Shown here: in pieces, positions 1 to 9,257 of the stretch
Layout of the letters: each line of letters starts with the position of its first letter
Position numbering within the stretch: position 1 is the stretch's first letter
NCBI RefSeq assembly: GCF_011045015.1
Contig: NZ_JAAKZY010000010.1
Location: 1-64,000, forward strand
Origin: Streptomyces scabichelini
Lineage (GTDB): Bacteria; Actinomycetota; Actinomycetes; Streptomycetales; Streptomycetaceae
Reading direction: 5' to 3'
DNA length: 64,000 bases
Made by a program: the position numbers and the translations under genes
Notes under the pieces: generated by a model
What the model saw: only the letters and a program-made list of their open reading frames with translations
The model's database searches: none
Told to the model about the DNA's origin: nothing

Positions 1-1120
1 CGACGGGGTCGGGGTGGCGGTGGGCATCGCTGTTGCCCATCGCCGGGATCCAGCCGCGGCCCTCCCGGCCCTCCCAGCCATCCCGGCCCTCCCGGACCGA
101 CGCGACCAGCATGCCGTCCCAGTCGGCCAGCGACACCTCGTCGTCGGGCCCGTACGGGCCGTTCCACACCTCGACCACGTCCGCCTCGCCGAAGCCGAAC
201 TTCCAGTTGCAGCCGATGCAGGTGGCGTGCGGGTGGGCCGGGACGACCAGGCCTCCGGAGCGGCGGATCTCGCGCGCGTACTTGCCGAAACGGTTGTCGC
301 GGGCGCGGTAGCGCCAGTCGATGAACGTCCCGGGGTCCGTGCCGAGCGCGACGACATGGCCGTTACGGGTCGTGACCTCTTCGCCCAGCATGACCAGCAG
401 GTCGTCGCCCGCCTCGTCGGCCCAATGGGCGTGCGCGGCATGGGTGTTGTGCTCCGAGGTGTTGATGAAGTCCAGGCCCGCGGCGCGGGCGAGGGCCGCG
501 ATCTCCGCGGGGGTGCGGCGGCCGTCGGAGTACCAGGAGTGCAGGTGGCAGTCGCCGCGGTACCAGGCGCGGCCGCGGCCCTTGGCGCGCGTGGGCGGGT
601 ACGTCGGCTTCACGACGGCACCCTGCTCGCCGTAGGTGAGCGTGATGGTGATCTCGTACGGGAGTCCCTCCGGGGCCACGGTGTAGGGGCCGAGGGCGAT
701 GTACCAGGTGCCCTCGCGGACCGGGCCCGGGATGTAGCCGGGCGTCGCGTCGTCGGCGCGGATGAAGAACTCCGTCCGGGCCCCGCCCGACCAGCCGCGG
801 AAGCCCTTGCCGCCCAGTTCCGTGCCGCGCTGGTCGAAGATGCCGATGTCGAGCGCGTTGCCCGCGGTGCCGGCCGGGACGGAGGGCTTCTCGTAGGTGT
901 ACGCGATCTTGATCTCCCGTACGCCGTCCGGGACTTCGACGGGCAGGTACACGAAGTCGGGAGAGCCGGTGGGCAGCGTGCCGCGCACCGTCCTCGTCTC
1001 GTGGTCCGCTGCTGCGTCGGCAGCCTCGCTCGGGAAGCTCACGCTTCCCAACGTAAGCGCGGCGGCGGCTCCCGTCACGAACAGGGCGCGTCTTCCGATG
1101 CCGTGGTCGTCCTCGCACAT
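1..1120 (-). CDS. CehA/McbA family metallohydrolase, Tat-exported (3' end outside window)
   Basis: The gene enters from the left edge, so only its first 373 codons are present. The N-terminus has a twin-arginine signal (RRALFV at about residues 10-15, then an Ala-rich hydrophobic stretch), so export in folded form is expected. A beta-rich region at about 40-170 precedes the PHP-type phosphoesterase core. That core shows DCHLHS at 190-195, SEHNTH at about 221 and HPHAT near 303, all candidate metal ligands. This layout fits the CehA/McbA family, whose members hydrolyse ester or carbamate bonds, but the substrate cannot be told. The ATG at 1120 is preceded by GGGAG at good spacing. The next gene is divergent. 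Confidence 0.85.
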   Translation of the reverse strand, partial: MCEDDHGIGRRALFVTGAAAALTLGSVSFPSEAADAAADHETRTVRGTLPTGSPDFVYLPVEVPDGVREIKIAYTYEKPSVPAGTAGNALDIGIFDQRGTELGGKGFRGWSGGARTEFFIRADDATPGYIPGPVREGTWYIALGPYTVAPEGLPYEITITLTYGEQGAVVKPTYPPTRAKGRGRAWYRGDCHLHSWYSDGRRTPAEIAALARAAGLDFINTSEHNTHAAHAHWADEAGDDLLVMLGEEVTTRNGHVVALGTDPGTFIDWRYRARDNRFGKYAREIRRSGGLVVPAHPHATCIGCNWKFGFGEADVVEVWNGPYGPDDEVSLADWDGMLVASVREGRDGWEGREGRGWIPAMGNSDAHRHPDPV

Positions 1121-1350
1121 GCTGCTGCTCCCAGGGTGTGGGGTGTGGCAGGGGATGGCACGTACCAGCTTCGTATTCAGCCGTTAACTCCCGTGCAAGG
1201 GAAGGGAATCGGCAGCTTTCATCGGTGCTTCCAGGGGACGCTTCCAGGGAGTGCTTCCCATGGCTTCCGAGGCGTTGCCGAGCCATGGTCGAAGGCGTGC
1301 CCGACCGGTCGGTATGGACTCTGGAGGCTGGTCAGGCTAGGAAGGGGCTC

Positions 1351-2196
1351 ATGCGGATCTCCACCACGATCTTCCTCACCGACGAGACGATCAGCCCGAC
1401 CCTGCTCGCCCCCGAGCTGGAGCGGCGCGGTTTCGCCGGGCTGTATCTGCCCGAGCACACGCACATCCCGGTCGAACGGACGACGCCGTATCCCGCGGGC
1501 GGCGAGCTGCCGCCCGAGTACGGCCGCACCCTCGACCCCTTCGTCGCGCTCGGCCAGGCGGCGGCGGTCACTTCGGGGCTCGGCCTCGGCACCGGTATCA
1601 CCCTCGTCGCCCAGCACGACCCCATCGACCTCGCCAAGCAGATCGCGACCCTCGACCATCTCTCCGGCGGCCGCTTCACGCTCGGCATCGGCTTCGGCTG
1701 GAACGTGGAGGAAGCCGCCGACCATGGCGTCGACTGGCGTACGCGACGGGAGCTCGGCCGGGACCGGATGGCGCAGATGCGAGCACTGTGGGCGGCGGAA
1801 CCCACCGCGTACGAGGGCGACTTCGGGTCCGTGCGCGCCAGCTACGCCTACCCCAAACCCGTACAGAAGCCGCGCGGGCCGGTCGTCGGGCCGCGCACGC
1901 TGATCGGGGGAGCGGCCGGGCCGAAGCTCTTCTCCCACATCAGCGAGTACGCGGACGGCTGGCTGCCGATCGGTGGCCGCGGGCTGACCGAGTCGATGCC
2001 GGTCCTGCGGTCGGCCTGGGCCGAGGCGGGCCGCGACCCGGCGGCGCTCCAGGTCGTGCCGTACGCCGTACTGCCCACCCCCGGCAAGCTCGCGCACTAC
2101 GCGGACCTCGGCATCGAGGAGGTCGTGCTGCAACTGCCGCCGGCCGGGGAGGCGGAGGTACTGCGTGTGCTGGACGACTACGCGAAGTACGTGTAG
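1351..2196 (+). CDS. F420-dependent LLM-class oxidoreductase
   Basis: A 281-residue protein of the luciferase-like monooxygenase fold (TIGR03619-like subgroup). It shows the usual core segments: LGLGTGITLVAQHDPI, then LDHLSGGRFTLGIGFGWN, then a late phosphate-binding region around GPRTLIGG. Such enzymes bind F420 and reduce or oxidise small organic substrates; the substrate is unknown here. The ATG at 1351 is chosen because GGAAGGGG lies just upstream, although the frame is open further 5'. It sits 42 bp before fbiC, the enzyme that makes the F420 chromophore precursor, which supports F420 rather than FMN as cofactor. That cofactor link is inferred from context. Confidence 0.88.
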   Translation: MRISTTIFLTDETISPTLLAPELERRGFAGLYLPEHTHIPVERTTPYPAGGELPPEYGRTLDPFVALGQAAAVTSGLGLGTGITLVAQHDPIDLAKQIATLDHLSGGRFTLGIGFGWNVEEAADHGVDWRTRRELGRDRMAQMRALWAAEPTAYEGDFGSVRASYAYPKPVQKPRGPVVGPRTLIGGAAGPKLFSHISEYADGWLPIGGRGLTESMPVLRSAWAEAGRDPAALQVVPYAVLPTPGKLAHYADLGIEEVVLQLPPAGEAEVLRVLDDYAKYV

Positions 2197-2226
2197 CGCG
2201 CCATCTGTGCCTGATCAATGCGACCG

Positions 2227-2238
2227 TATGCTCGAAGG
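2227..2238 (+). promoter_or_regulatory. candidate leaderless promoter of fbiC
   Basis: TATGCT at 2227-2232 is followed by exactly six bases and then the ATG at 2239. This is the usual spacing for a -10 box feeding a leaderless start, and no Shine-Dalgarno sequence is well placed. No convincing -35 is visible. Confidence 0.45.
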
Positions 2239-4824
2239 ATGACGACTTCCGCGAGCTCCGGAACCGGGCCCACCGCGAACGCCATGCGGAGGGCCCTCAA
2301 ACGCGCCCGTGACGGCGTCACGCTCGATGTCGCCGAGGCGGCCGTGCTGCTTCAGGCGCGCGGCGAGGACCTCGACGACCTGGCGGCGTCCGCCGGGCGG
2401 GTGCGGGACGCGGGCCTGGAGGCCGCAGGCCGGGCCGGCGTCATCACGTACTCGAAGAGCGTGTTCATCCCGCTCACCCGGCTGTGCCGCGACAAGTGCC
2501 ACTACTGCACCTTCGTCACCGTTCCCGGCAAGCTGCGGCGGGCCGGGCACGGGATGTTCATGTCACCGGACGAGGTGCTCGACATCGCGCGGCGCGGCGC
2601 CGAACTCGGCTGCAAGGAAGCCCTGATCACCCTCGGCGACAAGCCCGAGGAGCGGTGGCCCGAGGCGCGGGAGTGGCTGGACGCGCACGGGTACGACGAC
2701 ACCATCGCGTACGTCCGGGCCATCTCCATTCGGATCCTGGAGGAGACCGGGCTGCTGCCGCATCTCAACCCGGGTGTCATGACGTGGACCGACTTCCAGC
2801 GGCTCAAGCCCGTCGCGCCCAGCATGGGGATGATGCTGGAGACGACCGCCACCCGGTTGTGGTCCGAGCCGGGGGGCCCGCACTACGGGTCGCCCGACAA
2901 GGAGCCGGCGGTGCGGCTGCGGGTGCTGGAGGACGCGGGGCGGTCGTCCGTGCCGTTCACCAGCGGGCTGCTGATCGGGATCGGGGAGACGTACGAGGAG
3001 CGGGCCCAGTCGCTGTTCGCGCTGCGGAAGATCTCGCGGGCGTACCACGGCATCCAGGAGTTGATCATCCAGAACTTCCGCGCCAAGCCGGACACCGCGA
3101 TGCGCGGGATGCCGGACGCGGAGCTGGACGATCTCGTCGCCACGGTCGCGGTGGCGCGGCACATCATGGGGCCGTCGGCCTGTCTTCAGGCCCCGCCCAA
3201 TCTCGTGGACTCCGAGTACGGACGGCTCATCGGCGCCGGCATCGACGACTGGGGCGGGGTCTCGCCGCTCACCATCGACCACGTCAATCCGGAGCGGCCC
3301 TGGCCGCAGATCGACGCACTCGCCGAGCAGTCGGCCGCGGCCGGCTTCGAGCTGCGGGAACGGCTGTGCGTGTACCCGGAGTTCGTGCAGCGCGGCGAGC
3401 CGTGGCTGGATCCGCGGTTGCTGCCGCACGTACGGGCGCTGGCCGACCCGGAGACCGGCCTGGCGAATCCCGACGCCCTCGTCCAGGGCCATCCGTGGCA
3501 GGAGCCGGACGAGGCGTTCACGGCGTCCGGCCGTACGGATCTGCACCACACCATCGACACCGAGGGGCGTACGGGCGACCGCCGGAACGACTTCGACGAG
3601 GTGTACGGCGACTGGGAGGAGCTGCGGGAGGCGGCGGCGCCCGGGATGGTGCCGTCGCGCATCGACACCGATGTGCGGGCGGCCCTCGCGACGGCGGCCG
3701 ACGACCCGACCCGGCTCACCGACGACGAGGCGCTGGCGCTGCTGCACGCGGACGGGCCCGCCCTGGACGCGTTGTGCCGTATCGCGGACGACGTCCGTAA
3801 GTCGGTGGCCGGCGACGAGGTCACGTACATCGTCACCCGGAACATCAACTTCACCAACGTCTGCTACACCGGCTGCCGCTTCTGCGCCTTCGCACAGCGC
3901 CGCACGGACGCCGACGCGTACACGCTGTCCCTCGACCAGGTGGCCGACCGGGCTCAGCAGGCCTGGGAGGTCGGGGCGGTCGAGGTCTGCATGCAGGGCG
4001 GGATCCACCCCGACCTGCCCGGCACCGCCTACTTCGACATCGCGCGCGCGGTGAAGGAACGCGTTCCCGGCATGCACGTGCACGCCTTCTCGCCCATGGA
4101 GGTCGTCAACGGTGCGACCCGCACCGGGATGTCGATCCGCGAGTGGCTGACCGCCGCCAAGGAGGCGGGCCTCGGCTCCATACCCGGCACGGCGGCGGAG
4201 ATCCTCGACGACGAGGTCCGCTGGATCCTGACGAAGGGCAAGCTGCCGACGGCGACCTGGATCGAGGTCGTGTCGACGGCGCACGAGCTGGGCATCCGCT
4301 CGTCCTCGACGATGATGTACGGGCACGTGGACCAGCCCCGCCACTGGCTCGGCCACTTCCGGACGCTGTCCCGGATCCAGCAGCAGACGGGCGGGTTCAC
4401 GGAGTTCGTGACGCTCCCGTTCATCCACACCAACGCGCCCGTGTACCTGGCGGGCATCGCACGCCCCGGCCCGACCATGCGCGACAACCGCGCGGTGACG
4501 GCGATGGCGAGGCTGTTGCTGCACCCCCACATCCCCAACATCCAGACCAGCTGGGTGAAGCTGGGGACGGAGGGCGCGGCCGAGATGCTCCGCTCCGGTG
4601 CCAACGACCTCGGCGGCACGCTCATGGAGGAGACCATCTCCCGTATGGCGGGCTCCAGTTACGGCTCGTACAAGTCCATCAAGGACCTGATCGCGGTGGC
4701 GGAGGCGGCGGGGCGTCCGGCGAGGCCGCGGACGACGTTGTACGGGGAGGTGCCGGAGGAACGGCAGCGGGCGGCGTCGGCTTCGGACGGGCATCTGCCG
4801 GAGCTGCTGCCGGTGCTGGACTGA
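2239..4824 (+). CDS. fbiC: 7,8-didemethyl-8-hydroxy-5-deazariboflavin (FO) synthase, fused CofG/CofH
   Basis: An 861-residue bifunctional radical SAM enzyme that makes FO, the redox chromophore of coenzyme F420, from tyrosine and a flavin-pathway pyrimidine. Two radical SAM modules are visible. The first has C83-x3-C87-x2-C90 (CRDKCHYC); the second has C542-x3-C546-x2-C549 (CYTGCRFC). Each has the expected downstream barrel. Full length agrees with actinobacterial FbiC. An in-frame ATG lies seven codons upstream at 2218, but 2239 fits a leaderless start better. It follows an F420-type oxidoreductase. An 11-bp tandem repeat starts at its stop codon. Confidence 0.96.
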   Translation: MTTSASSGTGPTANAMRRALKRARDGVTLDVAEAAVLLQARGEDLDDLAASAGRVRDAGLEAAGRAGVITYSKSVFIPLTRLCRDKCHYCTFVTVPGKLRRAGHGMFMSPDEVLDIARRGAELGCKEALITLGDKPEERWPEAREWLDAHGYDDTIAYVRAISIRILEETGLLPHLNPGVMTWTDFQRLKPVAPSMGMMLETTATRLWSEPGGPHYGSPDKEPAVRLRVLEDAGRSSVPFTSGLLIGIGETYEERAQSLFALRKISRAYHGIQELIIQNFRAKPDTAMRGMPDAELDDLVATVAVARHIMGPSACLQAPPNLVDSEYGRLIGAGIDDWGGVSPLTIDHVNPERPWPQIDALAEQSAAAGFELRERLCVYPEFVQRGEPWLDPRLLPHVRALADPETGLANPDALVQGHPWQEPDEAFTASGRTDLHHTIDTEGRTGDRRNDFDEVYGDWEELREAAAPGMVPSRIDTDVRAALATAADDPTRLTDDEALALLHADGPALDALCRIADDVRKSVAGDEVTYIVTRNINFTNVCYTGCRFCAFAQRRTDADAYTLSLDQVADRAQQAWEVGAVEVCMQGGIHPDLPGTAYFDIARAVKERVPGMHVHAFSPMEVVNGATRTGMSIREWLTAAKEAGLGSIPGTAAEILDDEVRWILTKGKLPTATWIEVVSTAHELGIRSSSTMMYGHVDQPRHWLGHFRTLSRIQQQTGGFTEFVTLPFIHTNAPVYLAGIARPGPTMRDNRAVTAMARLLLHPHIPNIQTSWVKLGTEGAAEMLRSGANDLGGTLMEETISRMAGSSYGSYKSIKDLIAVAEAAGRPARPRTTLYGEVPEERQRAASASDGHLPELLPVLD

Positions 4825-4864
4825 GACCGGACTGCGACCGGACTGCGACCGGACTACGACTGGA
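4821..4864 (+). repeat. 11-bp tandem repeat x4 starting at the fbiC stop codon
   Basis: Four consecutive 11-bp units, the middle two being CTGCGACCGGA. The first unit contains the fbiC TGA (4822-4824). The unit length is not a multiple of three. Confidence 0.9.
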
Positions 4865-4904
4865 CCGAGCTGTCCCACAGAGCAGTGGGAGGAGGTGGGT
4901 GCCC

Positions 4905-5465
4905 GTGGCGACCCGACGACGGCTGCCCGCCCGACGAAGGCTGTCCCCGTGGGTCTGGGTCACCGCGCTGACCCTGGGCGCCCTCGTGGTGGTCGGCGCC
5001 CTGGCCGTACGCGCCGAGCAGGCGGCCCAGCCCAAGCCGACCGCCTCCGCGAGCCCTTCCGCTTCGGCAAGCCCGTCCGCGCCGGTGGCGGTTCCGGACG
5101 ACTCGGGCACGGGGCGGCGCATCGTCTACTCCCTCGGGCAGCGGCGGGTGTGGCTGGTCGACTCCGGCAAGGACGCCCGCCGCACCTTCACGGTGTGGCC
5201 TGGCTCGGTGAGCCCACTGCCGGGCACGTACACGGTCACGTTCCGCAATGCCTCCGCGACCGGCTACGACGGCGTACCGATCGAGAACGTCGTCTACTTC
5301 TCCACCCGCTCCGGCGTCTCGATCGCGTTCTCCAACGCCGAGGACGGCTCGTCGCCCCCGCCCGCCCCCGGAGTCGAGACGGGCGGCATCCGCGTCCGCA
5401 GCGCCGACGGGGACGCCATCTGGGGGTTCGGTGCGACGGGGACGACGGTTTCCGTGGTCGAGTAG
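4905..5465 (+). CDS. membrane-anchored L,D-transpeptidase-like protein lacking the catalytic Cys
   Basis: A 186-residue protein. It has a short basic N-terminus, one membrane helix at about 16-36, a Pro/Ser/Ala linker (43-62) and a C-terminal domain that resembles a YkuD/L,D-transpeptidase fold: VWLVDSG, PLPGTYTV, then VYF and a terminal beta region. The catalytic motif of the family, normally a His-Gly followed by S-x-G-C-[IV]-R, reads here IAFSN (140-144) and ETGGIRVR (158-165). Gly therefore stands where the nucleophilic Cys should be, and the His is missing too. It is likely a non-catalytic wall-associated homologue. GTG 4905 is chosen for its spacing from GGGAGGAGG; GTG 4899 is a possible alternative. 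Confidence 0.75.
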   Translation: MATRRRLPARRRLSPWVWVTALTLGALVVVGALAVRAEQAAQPKPTASASPSASASPSAPVAVPDDSGTGRRIVYSLGQRRVWLVDSGKDARRTFTVWPGSVSPLPGTYTVTFRNASATGYDGVPIENVVYFSTRSGVSIAFSNAEDGSSPPPAPGVETGGIRVRSADGDAIWGFGATGTTVSVVE

Positions 5466-5538
5466 CCCTCCGGAGCTGGTGAGTTGGGCCAGACTGGGGT
5501 CGGGCGGGCGAGCGGGACATGACGGAGGGGACGTACGG

Positions 5539-8385
5539 ATGACGCGGGCACGGCCGTCGATGCAGCAGCTGATCAGGGAGCGCAGACGGCACGGTTTCGT
5601 CGGCCGGGGTGCCGAACGCGCCGCGTTCCGGGAGAACTTCGACCTGCCGCCGGAGCATGAGCGGCACCGGTTCCGGTTCCATGTGCACGGCAACGCGGGG
5701 GTCGGGAAGACCTTTCTCGTACGGGAGTTGGAGCAGGTGGCGCGGGAGCGCGGGGCGCTGACCGCGTACGTCGACGAGGCGGTCGGGAGCGTGCCCGAGG
5801 CGATGGCGGCGCTGAGTGCCCAGGCCGCCCGCCAGGGCCACCGCTTCAAGGAACTCGACCGGCTGCTGGCCACCCATCGGGAGCGGCGGCACGAGGCGGA
5901 GTCGGCAGCCGTGGCGACGCTGGAACCCGAGCACGAGCACGACCCCGAGCCCGCGATGAGATCCGGACCGTCCGGATCATCCGGGCCCTCCGCCGGCAGC
6001 ATGACCGTGGCGCGGGCGGGCCTCGTCGGGCTCGGCATGGTGCCCGTCGTCGGCCCCTTCGCCGGAGCCCTCGACCCCGCTCAACTCGCCCACGGCACCG
6101 ACCGGTTGAGGGAACGGCTCAGCGCACGGCTGCGCAACCCGGAGGACGTACAGCTGGTCCTGTCGCCCGAGCGGGTGCTCACGCCGGTGCTGCTGAAGGA
6201 ACTGTCCGAGGCCGCCGTCGATGTCCCCTGGATCGTCCTGTTCTTCGATACGTACGAGAGGACCGGGCCCTTCCTCGACGGCTGGCTGCACGAGGTGATG
6301 ACGACCGACCGGCACGGCGGCTCCCTCCCCGCGAACACCGTGGTCGTGACGTCCGGCCAGCGCCCCCTCGACGCCGCACGCTGGGGCGGCTTCGCCGACT
6401 TCGTGAGGGACGTACCGCTGGAGCCCTTCACGGAGGCGGAGGCGCGGGAACTGCTCGCCGACCGGGGTGTCGTGTCGGAGCCCGTCGTCGACGAGGTGCT
6501 GCGGCTGACGGGCGGGCTGCCGGTACTGGTGTCGACGCTGGCCCAGGCGCGGCCGGCCGATCCCGACGACGTGGGCGATCCGAGCGCTACCGCCGTCGAG
6601 CGGTTCCTGAAGTGGGAGCAGGATCCGGTACGCCGTGCCGTGGCACTGGCCTGCGCCCTGCCGCGGCGGCTGGACGCCGATGTCTTCCGGGCGGCCGTGG
6701 AGTGCCCGGAGGAGGAGGCGGAGGGGCTGTTCGCGTGGTTGCGGGGGCTTCCGTTCGTCAGCGATCGCGGGGATCGGCTGCAGTACCACGATGTCGTACG
6801 GGTGCCGATGCTGCGGTTGCAGCGGCTGCGGTCTCCGCTGGGGTGGGCCGAGCGGCACGGGCGGCTGGCGGAGACGTTCGGGGCGTGGCGGGCGGAAGCC
6901 GAAGCCGGCCTGGACGCCGATGAGTTGTGGGCCGAGGAACGGTGGCGCGAGCTGCGGCTCGCCGAGTCGTATCACCTGCTGTGCGCGGGGCCGCGGGCCG
7001 CCTTGCCGGTGGTGCTGCGGGACGCCGTGGACGCCTGTGGTGAGGGCGAGGTGGTGGCCCGGCGGTGGGCGCAGGCGCTGGCGCAGGCGGGGGAGGACGC
7101 CGATGCGGAAGCGGTCGGTGTGTGGGGGAGCGAGCTGCTGGAAGCACTGGCCCGGGGCGGGACCCTGGAGGCGCTGGGGTTGCTGCTGGCTCGGGGCGGC
7201 TTCGACGCGCGGGGGCAGGCGGTCGTCTGCTGGCGGCGTGGACTGGAGCTCGCGAACGAGGGCGAAAACGCCAGGGCAGTGGGCGAGTTCGACCGTGCTG
7301 TCGCGCTCGATCCGGAGCTGGCGGCGGCGTACCACGGCAGGGCGGTCGCGCGATCGCACACGGGCGACTACGCCGCCGCCATCACCGATCTGGACCGTGT
7401 CGACGAGCTCGCGCCCGGCAGAGCGCGGACCCTCATGGTGCGCGGTGAGTACCACCGGGTCATGGGGAACCACCATGCGGCCCTCGGGGATCTGGACCGG
7501 GCGATCGACATCGACCCGGCGATGAAGGACGCCTGGGCCGCCCGCGGCGTCACCCGGCACCGGCTCGGCCACCTCGGCAAGGCGATCGCGGACCTGGACC
7601 GGGCTCTGGAACTGGATCCGGAGTTCGTCTGGGCCCTGGTGCGCAGGGCACGCGTATGGAGGTCGCGGCACAGAGAGGCCGAGCGCATGGCCGACTTGGA
7701 CCGTGCCGTCGCCCTGGCACCCGACTCGGAGTGGGTGCTCTGCGAGCGGGGTGACGCCCTGAGCGGTAGGGGCCGTCACGAGGAGGCCCTGGCGGACTAC
7801 GACCGGGCCATCGAACTCGACGGTGAGTACGCGTCGGCGTACGCGAGCCGCGGGGCCTGCCGGCGCAAGCTGGGGCGCCACCGGGAGGCGCTCGTGGACC
7901 TGTACCGTGCCGTCGACCTCGAACCGGAGTACGCCTGGGCGCTCTGCCAGCGAGCGATCGTCCACCTCGAACTGGACGCCCCTGAACAGGCGTTGGCCGA
8001 CACGGACCGGGCGCGGCGCATGCGACCCGACGATGCGTGGATCCTCGCATGGCGCGGCAAGGCACTGGCCGCCCTGGACCGCCTGGACGAGGCGCGCACC
8101 GGCCTGGACCGGGCTCTCGAACTGAACCCCGACTACGCGACGGCCCACCTCACCCGAGGCACGGTGCTGGCCCGGCTCGGGCGCCACCTGGAGGCGTACG
8201 AGGACCTGAACCGCTGCTTCGAACTCCTGCGCTCCCATCCCTCGGACCGGGTCGACCTCCACCGGACGGCCGAGGCCATCGAGAGGGTCCTCGACCTTCC
8301 CGGCGCCGACCGGGCCCGCCTCGCCCCGCTCCTCGCCGAGGTCGTCGCAGTCCGTGACGGCGCCCGTGCCGAGGGCGCGGAGTAA
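5539..8385 (+). CDS. STAND-type NTPase with C-terminal TPR array
   Basis: A 948-residue soluble signalling ATPase. Walker A is GNAGVGKT (51-58) and Walker B lies in WIVLFFDTYE (231-240). Between them, at about 154-178, is a Gly/Val/Pro-rich hydrophobic segment. The region after the NTPase resembles a winged-helix/helical STAND module. From about residue 570 ten consecutive 34-residue TPRs follow the pattern A-x2-DLDRA-[IV]-x-LDP. STAND proteins oligomerise on ligand sensing, but no effector domain is recognisable here, so the output is unknown. Start ATG has GGAGGGG eight bases upstream. Its stop lies 3 bp from the stop of the convergent DUF2165 gene. Confidence 0.82.
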   Translation: MTRARPSMQQLIRERRRHGFVGRGAERAAFRENFDLPPEHERHRFRFHVHGNAGVGKTFLVRELEQVARERGALTAYVDEAVGSVPEAMAALSAQAARQGHRFKELDRLLATHRERRHEAESAAVATLEPEHEHDPEPAMRSGPSGSSGPSAGSMTVARAGLVGLGMVPVVGPFAGALDPAQLAHGTDRLRERLSARLRNPEDVQLVLSPERVLTPVLLKELSEAAVDVPWIVLFFDTYERTGPFLDGWLHEVMTTDRHGGSLPANTVVVTSGQRPLDAARWGGFADFVRDVPLEPFTEAEARELLADRGVVSEPVVDEVLRLTGGLPVLVSTLAQARPADPDDVGDPSATAVERFLKWEQDPVRRAVALACALPRRLDADVFRAAVECPEEEAEGLFAWLRGLPFVSDRGDRLQYHDVVRVPMLRLQRLRSPLGWAERHGRLAETFGAWRAEAEAGLDADELWAEERWRELRLAESYHLLCAGPRAALPVVLRDAVDACGEGEVVARRWAQALAQAGEDADAEAVGVWGSELLEALARGGTLEALGLLLARGGFDARGQAVVCWRRGLELANEGENARAVGEFDRAVALDPELAAAYHGRAVARSHTGDYAAAITDLDRVDELAPGRARTLMVRGEYHRVMGNHHAALGDLDRAIDIDPAMKDAWAARGVTRHRLGHLGKAIADLDRALELDPEFVWALVRRARVWRSRHREAERMADLDRAVALAPDSEWVLCERGDALSGRGRHEEALADYDRAIELDGEYASAYASRGACRRKLGRHREALVDLYRAVDLEPEYAWALCQRAIVHLELDAPEQALADTDRARRMRPDDAWILAWRGKALAALDRLDEARTGLDRALELNPDYATAHLTRGTVLARLGRHLEAYEDLNRCFELLRSHPSDRVDLHRTAEAIERVLDLPGADRARLAPLLAEVVAVRDGARAEGAE

Positions 8386-8388
8386 CGC

Positions 8389-8922
8389 TCAGCGCGGCCC
8401 CGAGGACGCCGTGGCCGCCCGCCCCACCGCCCCCGGCAGCTGCACCACCAACAGCACGACCCCGCTCAGCACGAAGACCCGCAGAGCCGCGTCCAGGCCG
8501 TTCCAGTCCTCCGACTGCCACATGGAGAACCACTCGCCGCCGATGGCGATGAAGCCGGCGCCGAACAGGAGCATCGTCATGAGCAGGCCGGCCGTGCTCG
8601 CGCGGCGGGCCCGGGTCAGGTCCAGGCGGCGCAGGCCCGTGGCGTAGAAGACCGTGGCGGCGATGAGGACGAGGGCGGTGAGCGTCTCCCAGGCGATGAT
8701 GGCGATGTAGGCGATGTCCTGGAGGGTGCGGGACTCGATCGCGCGCCACATCAGGTCGTCGTCCTTGAAGGTCGTGTCCATGGCCAGGACATGGCGTACG
8801 AACTGCTGGTTCGTGCCGAAGTCGGTGATGTTGCCGAACGCGACCAGCGCCATGTACAGGGCGACCGTGCCGGTGAGCAGGGCCGCCGCGACGGGGAGGG
8901 CCCGTCCTTCGGTCTTCGTCAT
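8389..8922 (-). CDS. DUF2165 family integral membrane protein
   Basis: A 177-residue protein with four predicted membrane helices: one right after a short N-terminus, then a long outside loop with the ITDF and MDTTF segments, then three more. The pattern fits DUF2165 small membrane proteins, whose function is unknown. The loop between helices 1 and 2 (about residues 33-66) and the GGEWF motif near 125 are characteristic. GGGGGA lies seven bases before the ATG at 8922. The gene is monocistronic and convergent with the STAND NTPase gene. Confidence 0.8.
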   Translation of the reverse strand: MTKTEGRALPVAAALLTGTVALYMALVAFGNITDFGTNQQFVRHVLAMDTTFKDDDLMWRAIESRTLQDIAYIAIIAWETLTALVLIAATVFYATGLRRLDLTRARRASTAGLLMTMLLFGAGFIAIGGEWFSMWQSEDWNGLDAALRVFVLSGVVLLVVQLPGAVGRAATASSGPR

Positions 8923-9257
8923 GTATGTCCCCCTGTGGTGTGTCAACTCCGCTCGTTGACAAGGGTGTTGGCTTCTCCTGTATTCCCTGTTCCCGCCGGT
9001 TTCTCTGATCGTGCACTCGACGGGCCACGAGCCACAGCAGATCGACAGCGACGCCGTCACAGCCCAGTACCACTGAGTCGTTGACCAACTCGTCGAGAAC
9101 CACGCGAGCGCCGCCGACCGCTTCGACGGTGCCCGTGACGACCTGGCCACGGACCACACGGCTCGATGACGCGGCTTGAGGTCCCGGGCCGGGAGGTTGC
9201 CGGGTCATCCTGGACCTGGCGCGGTGACCGAGTTCAACCGCGGACTAGGGTGCCCAC
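8923..9257. other. intergenic region between two divergent genes
   Basis: This 335-bp stretch holds the divergent starts of the DUF2165 gene and the LAL regulator. Around 9010-9170 the minus strand reads as a protein-like run (for example VLDELVNDSVVLGCDG) with normal codon bias. It has no start signal and no stop before the DUF2165 gene, so it may be a gene relic. Otherwise only the candidate promoter at the right end stands out. Confidence 0.3.
9224..9257 (+). promoter_or_regulatory. candidate leaderless promoter of the LAL regulator gene
   Basis: GTGACC (9224-9229) and TAGGGT (9246-9251) are separated by 16 bp, and the ATG follows six bases after the -10-like box. No Shine-Dalgarno sequence is seen. 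Confidence 0.45.

Noticed and set aside
2563..4878. Long minus-strand frame opposite fbiC
   Set aside because: Antisense shadow of a certain gene; low-complexity composition and no start signal.
5977..8262. 761-codon minus-strand frame opposite the STAND NTPase
   Set aside because: Shadow of the TPR repeats on the other strand.
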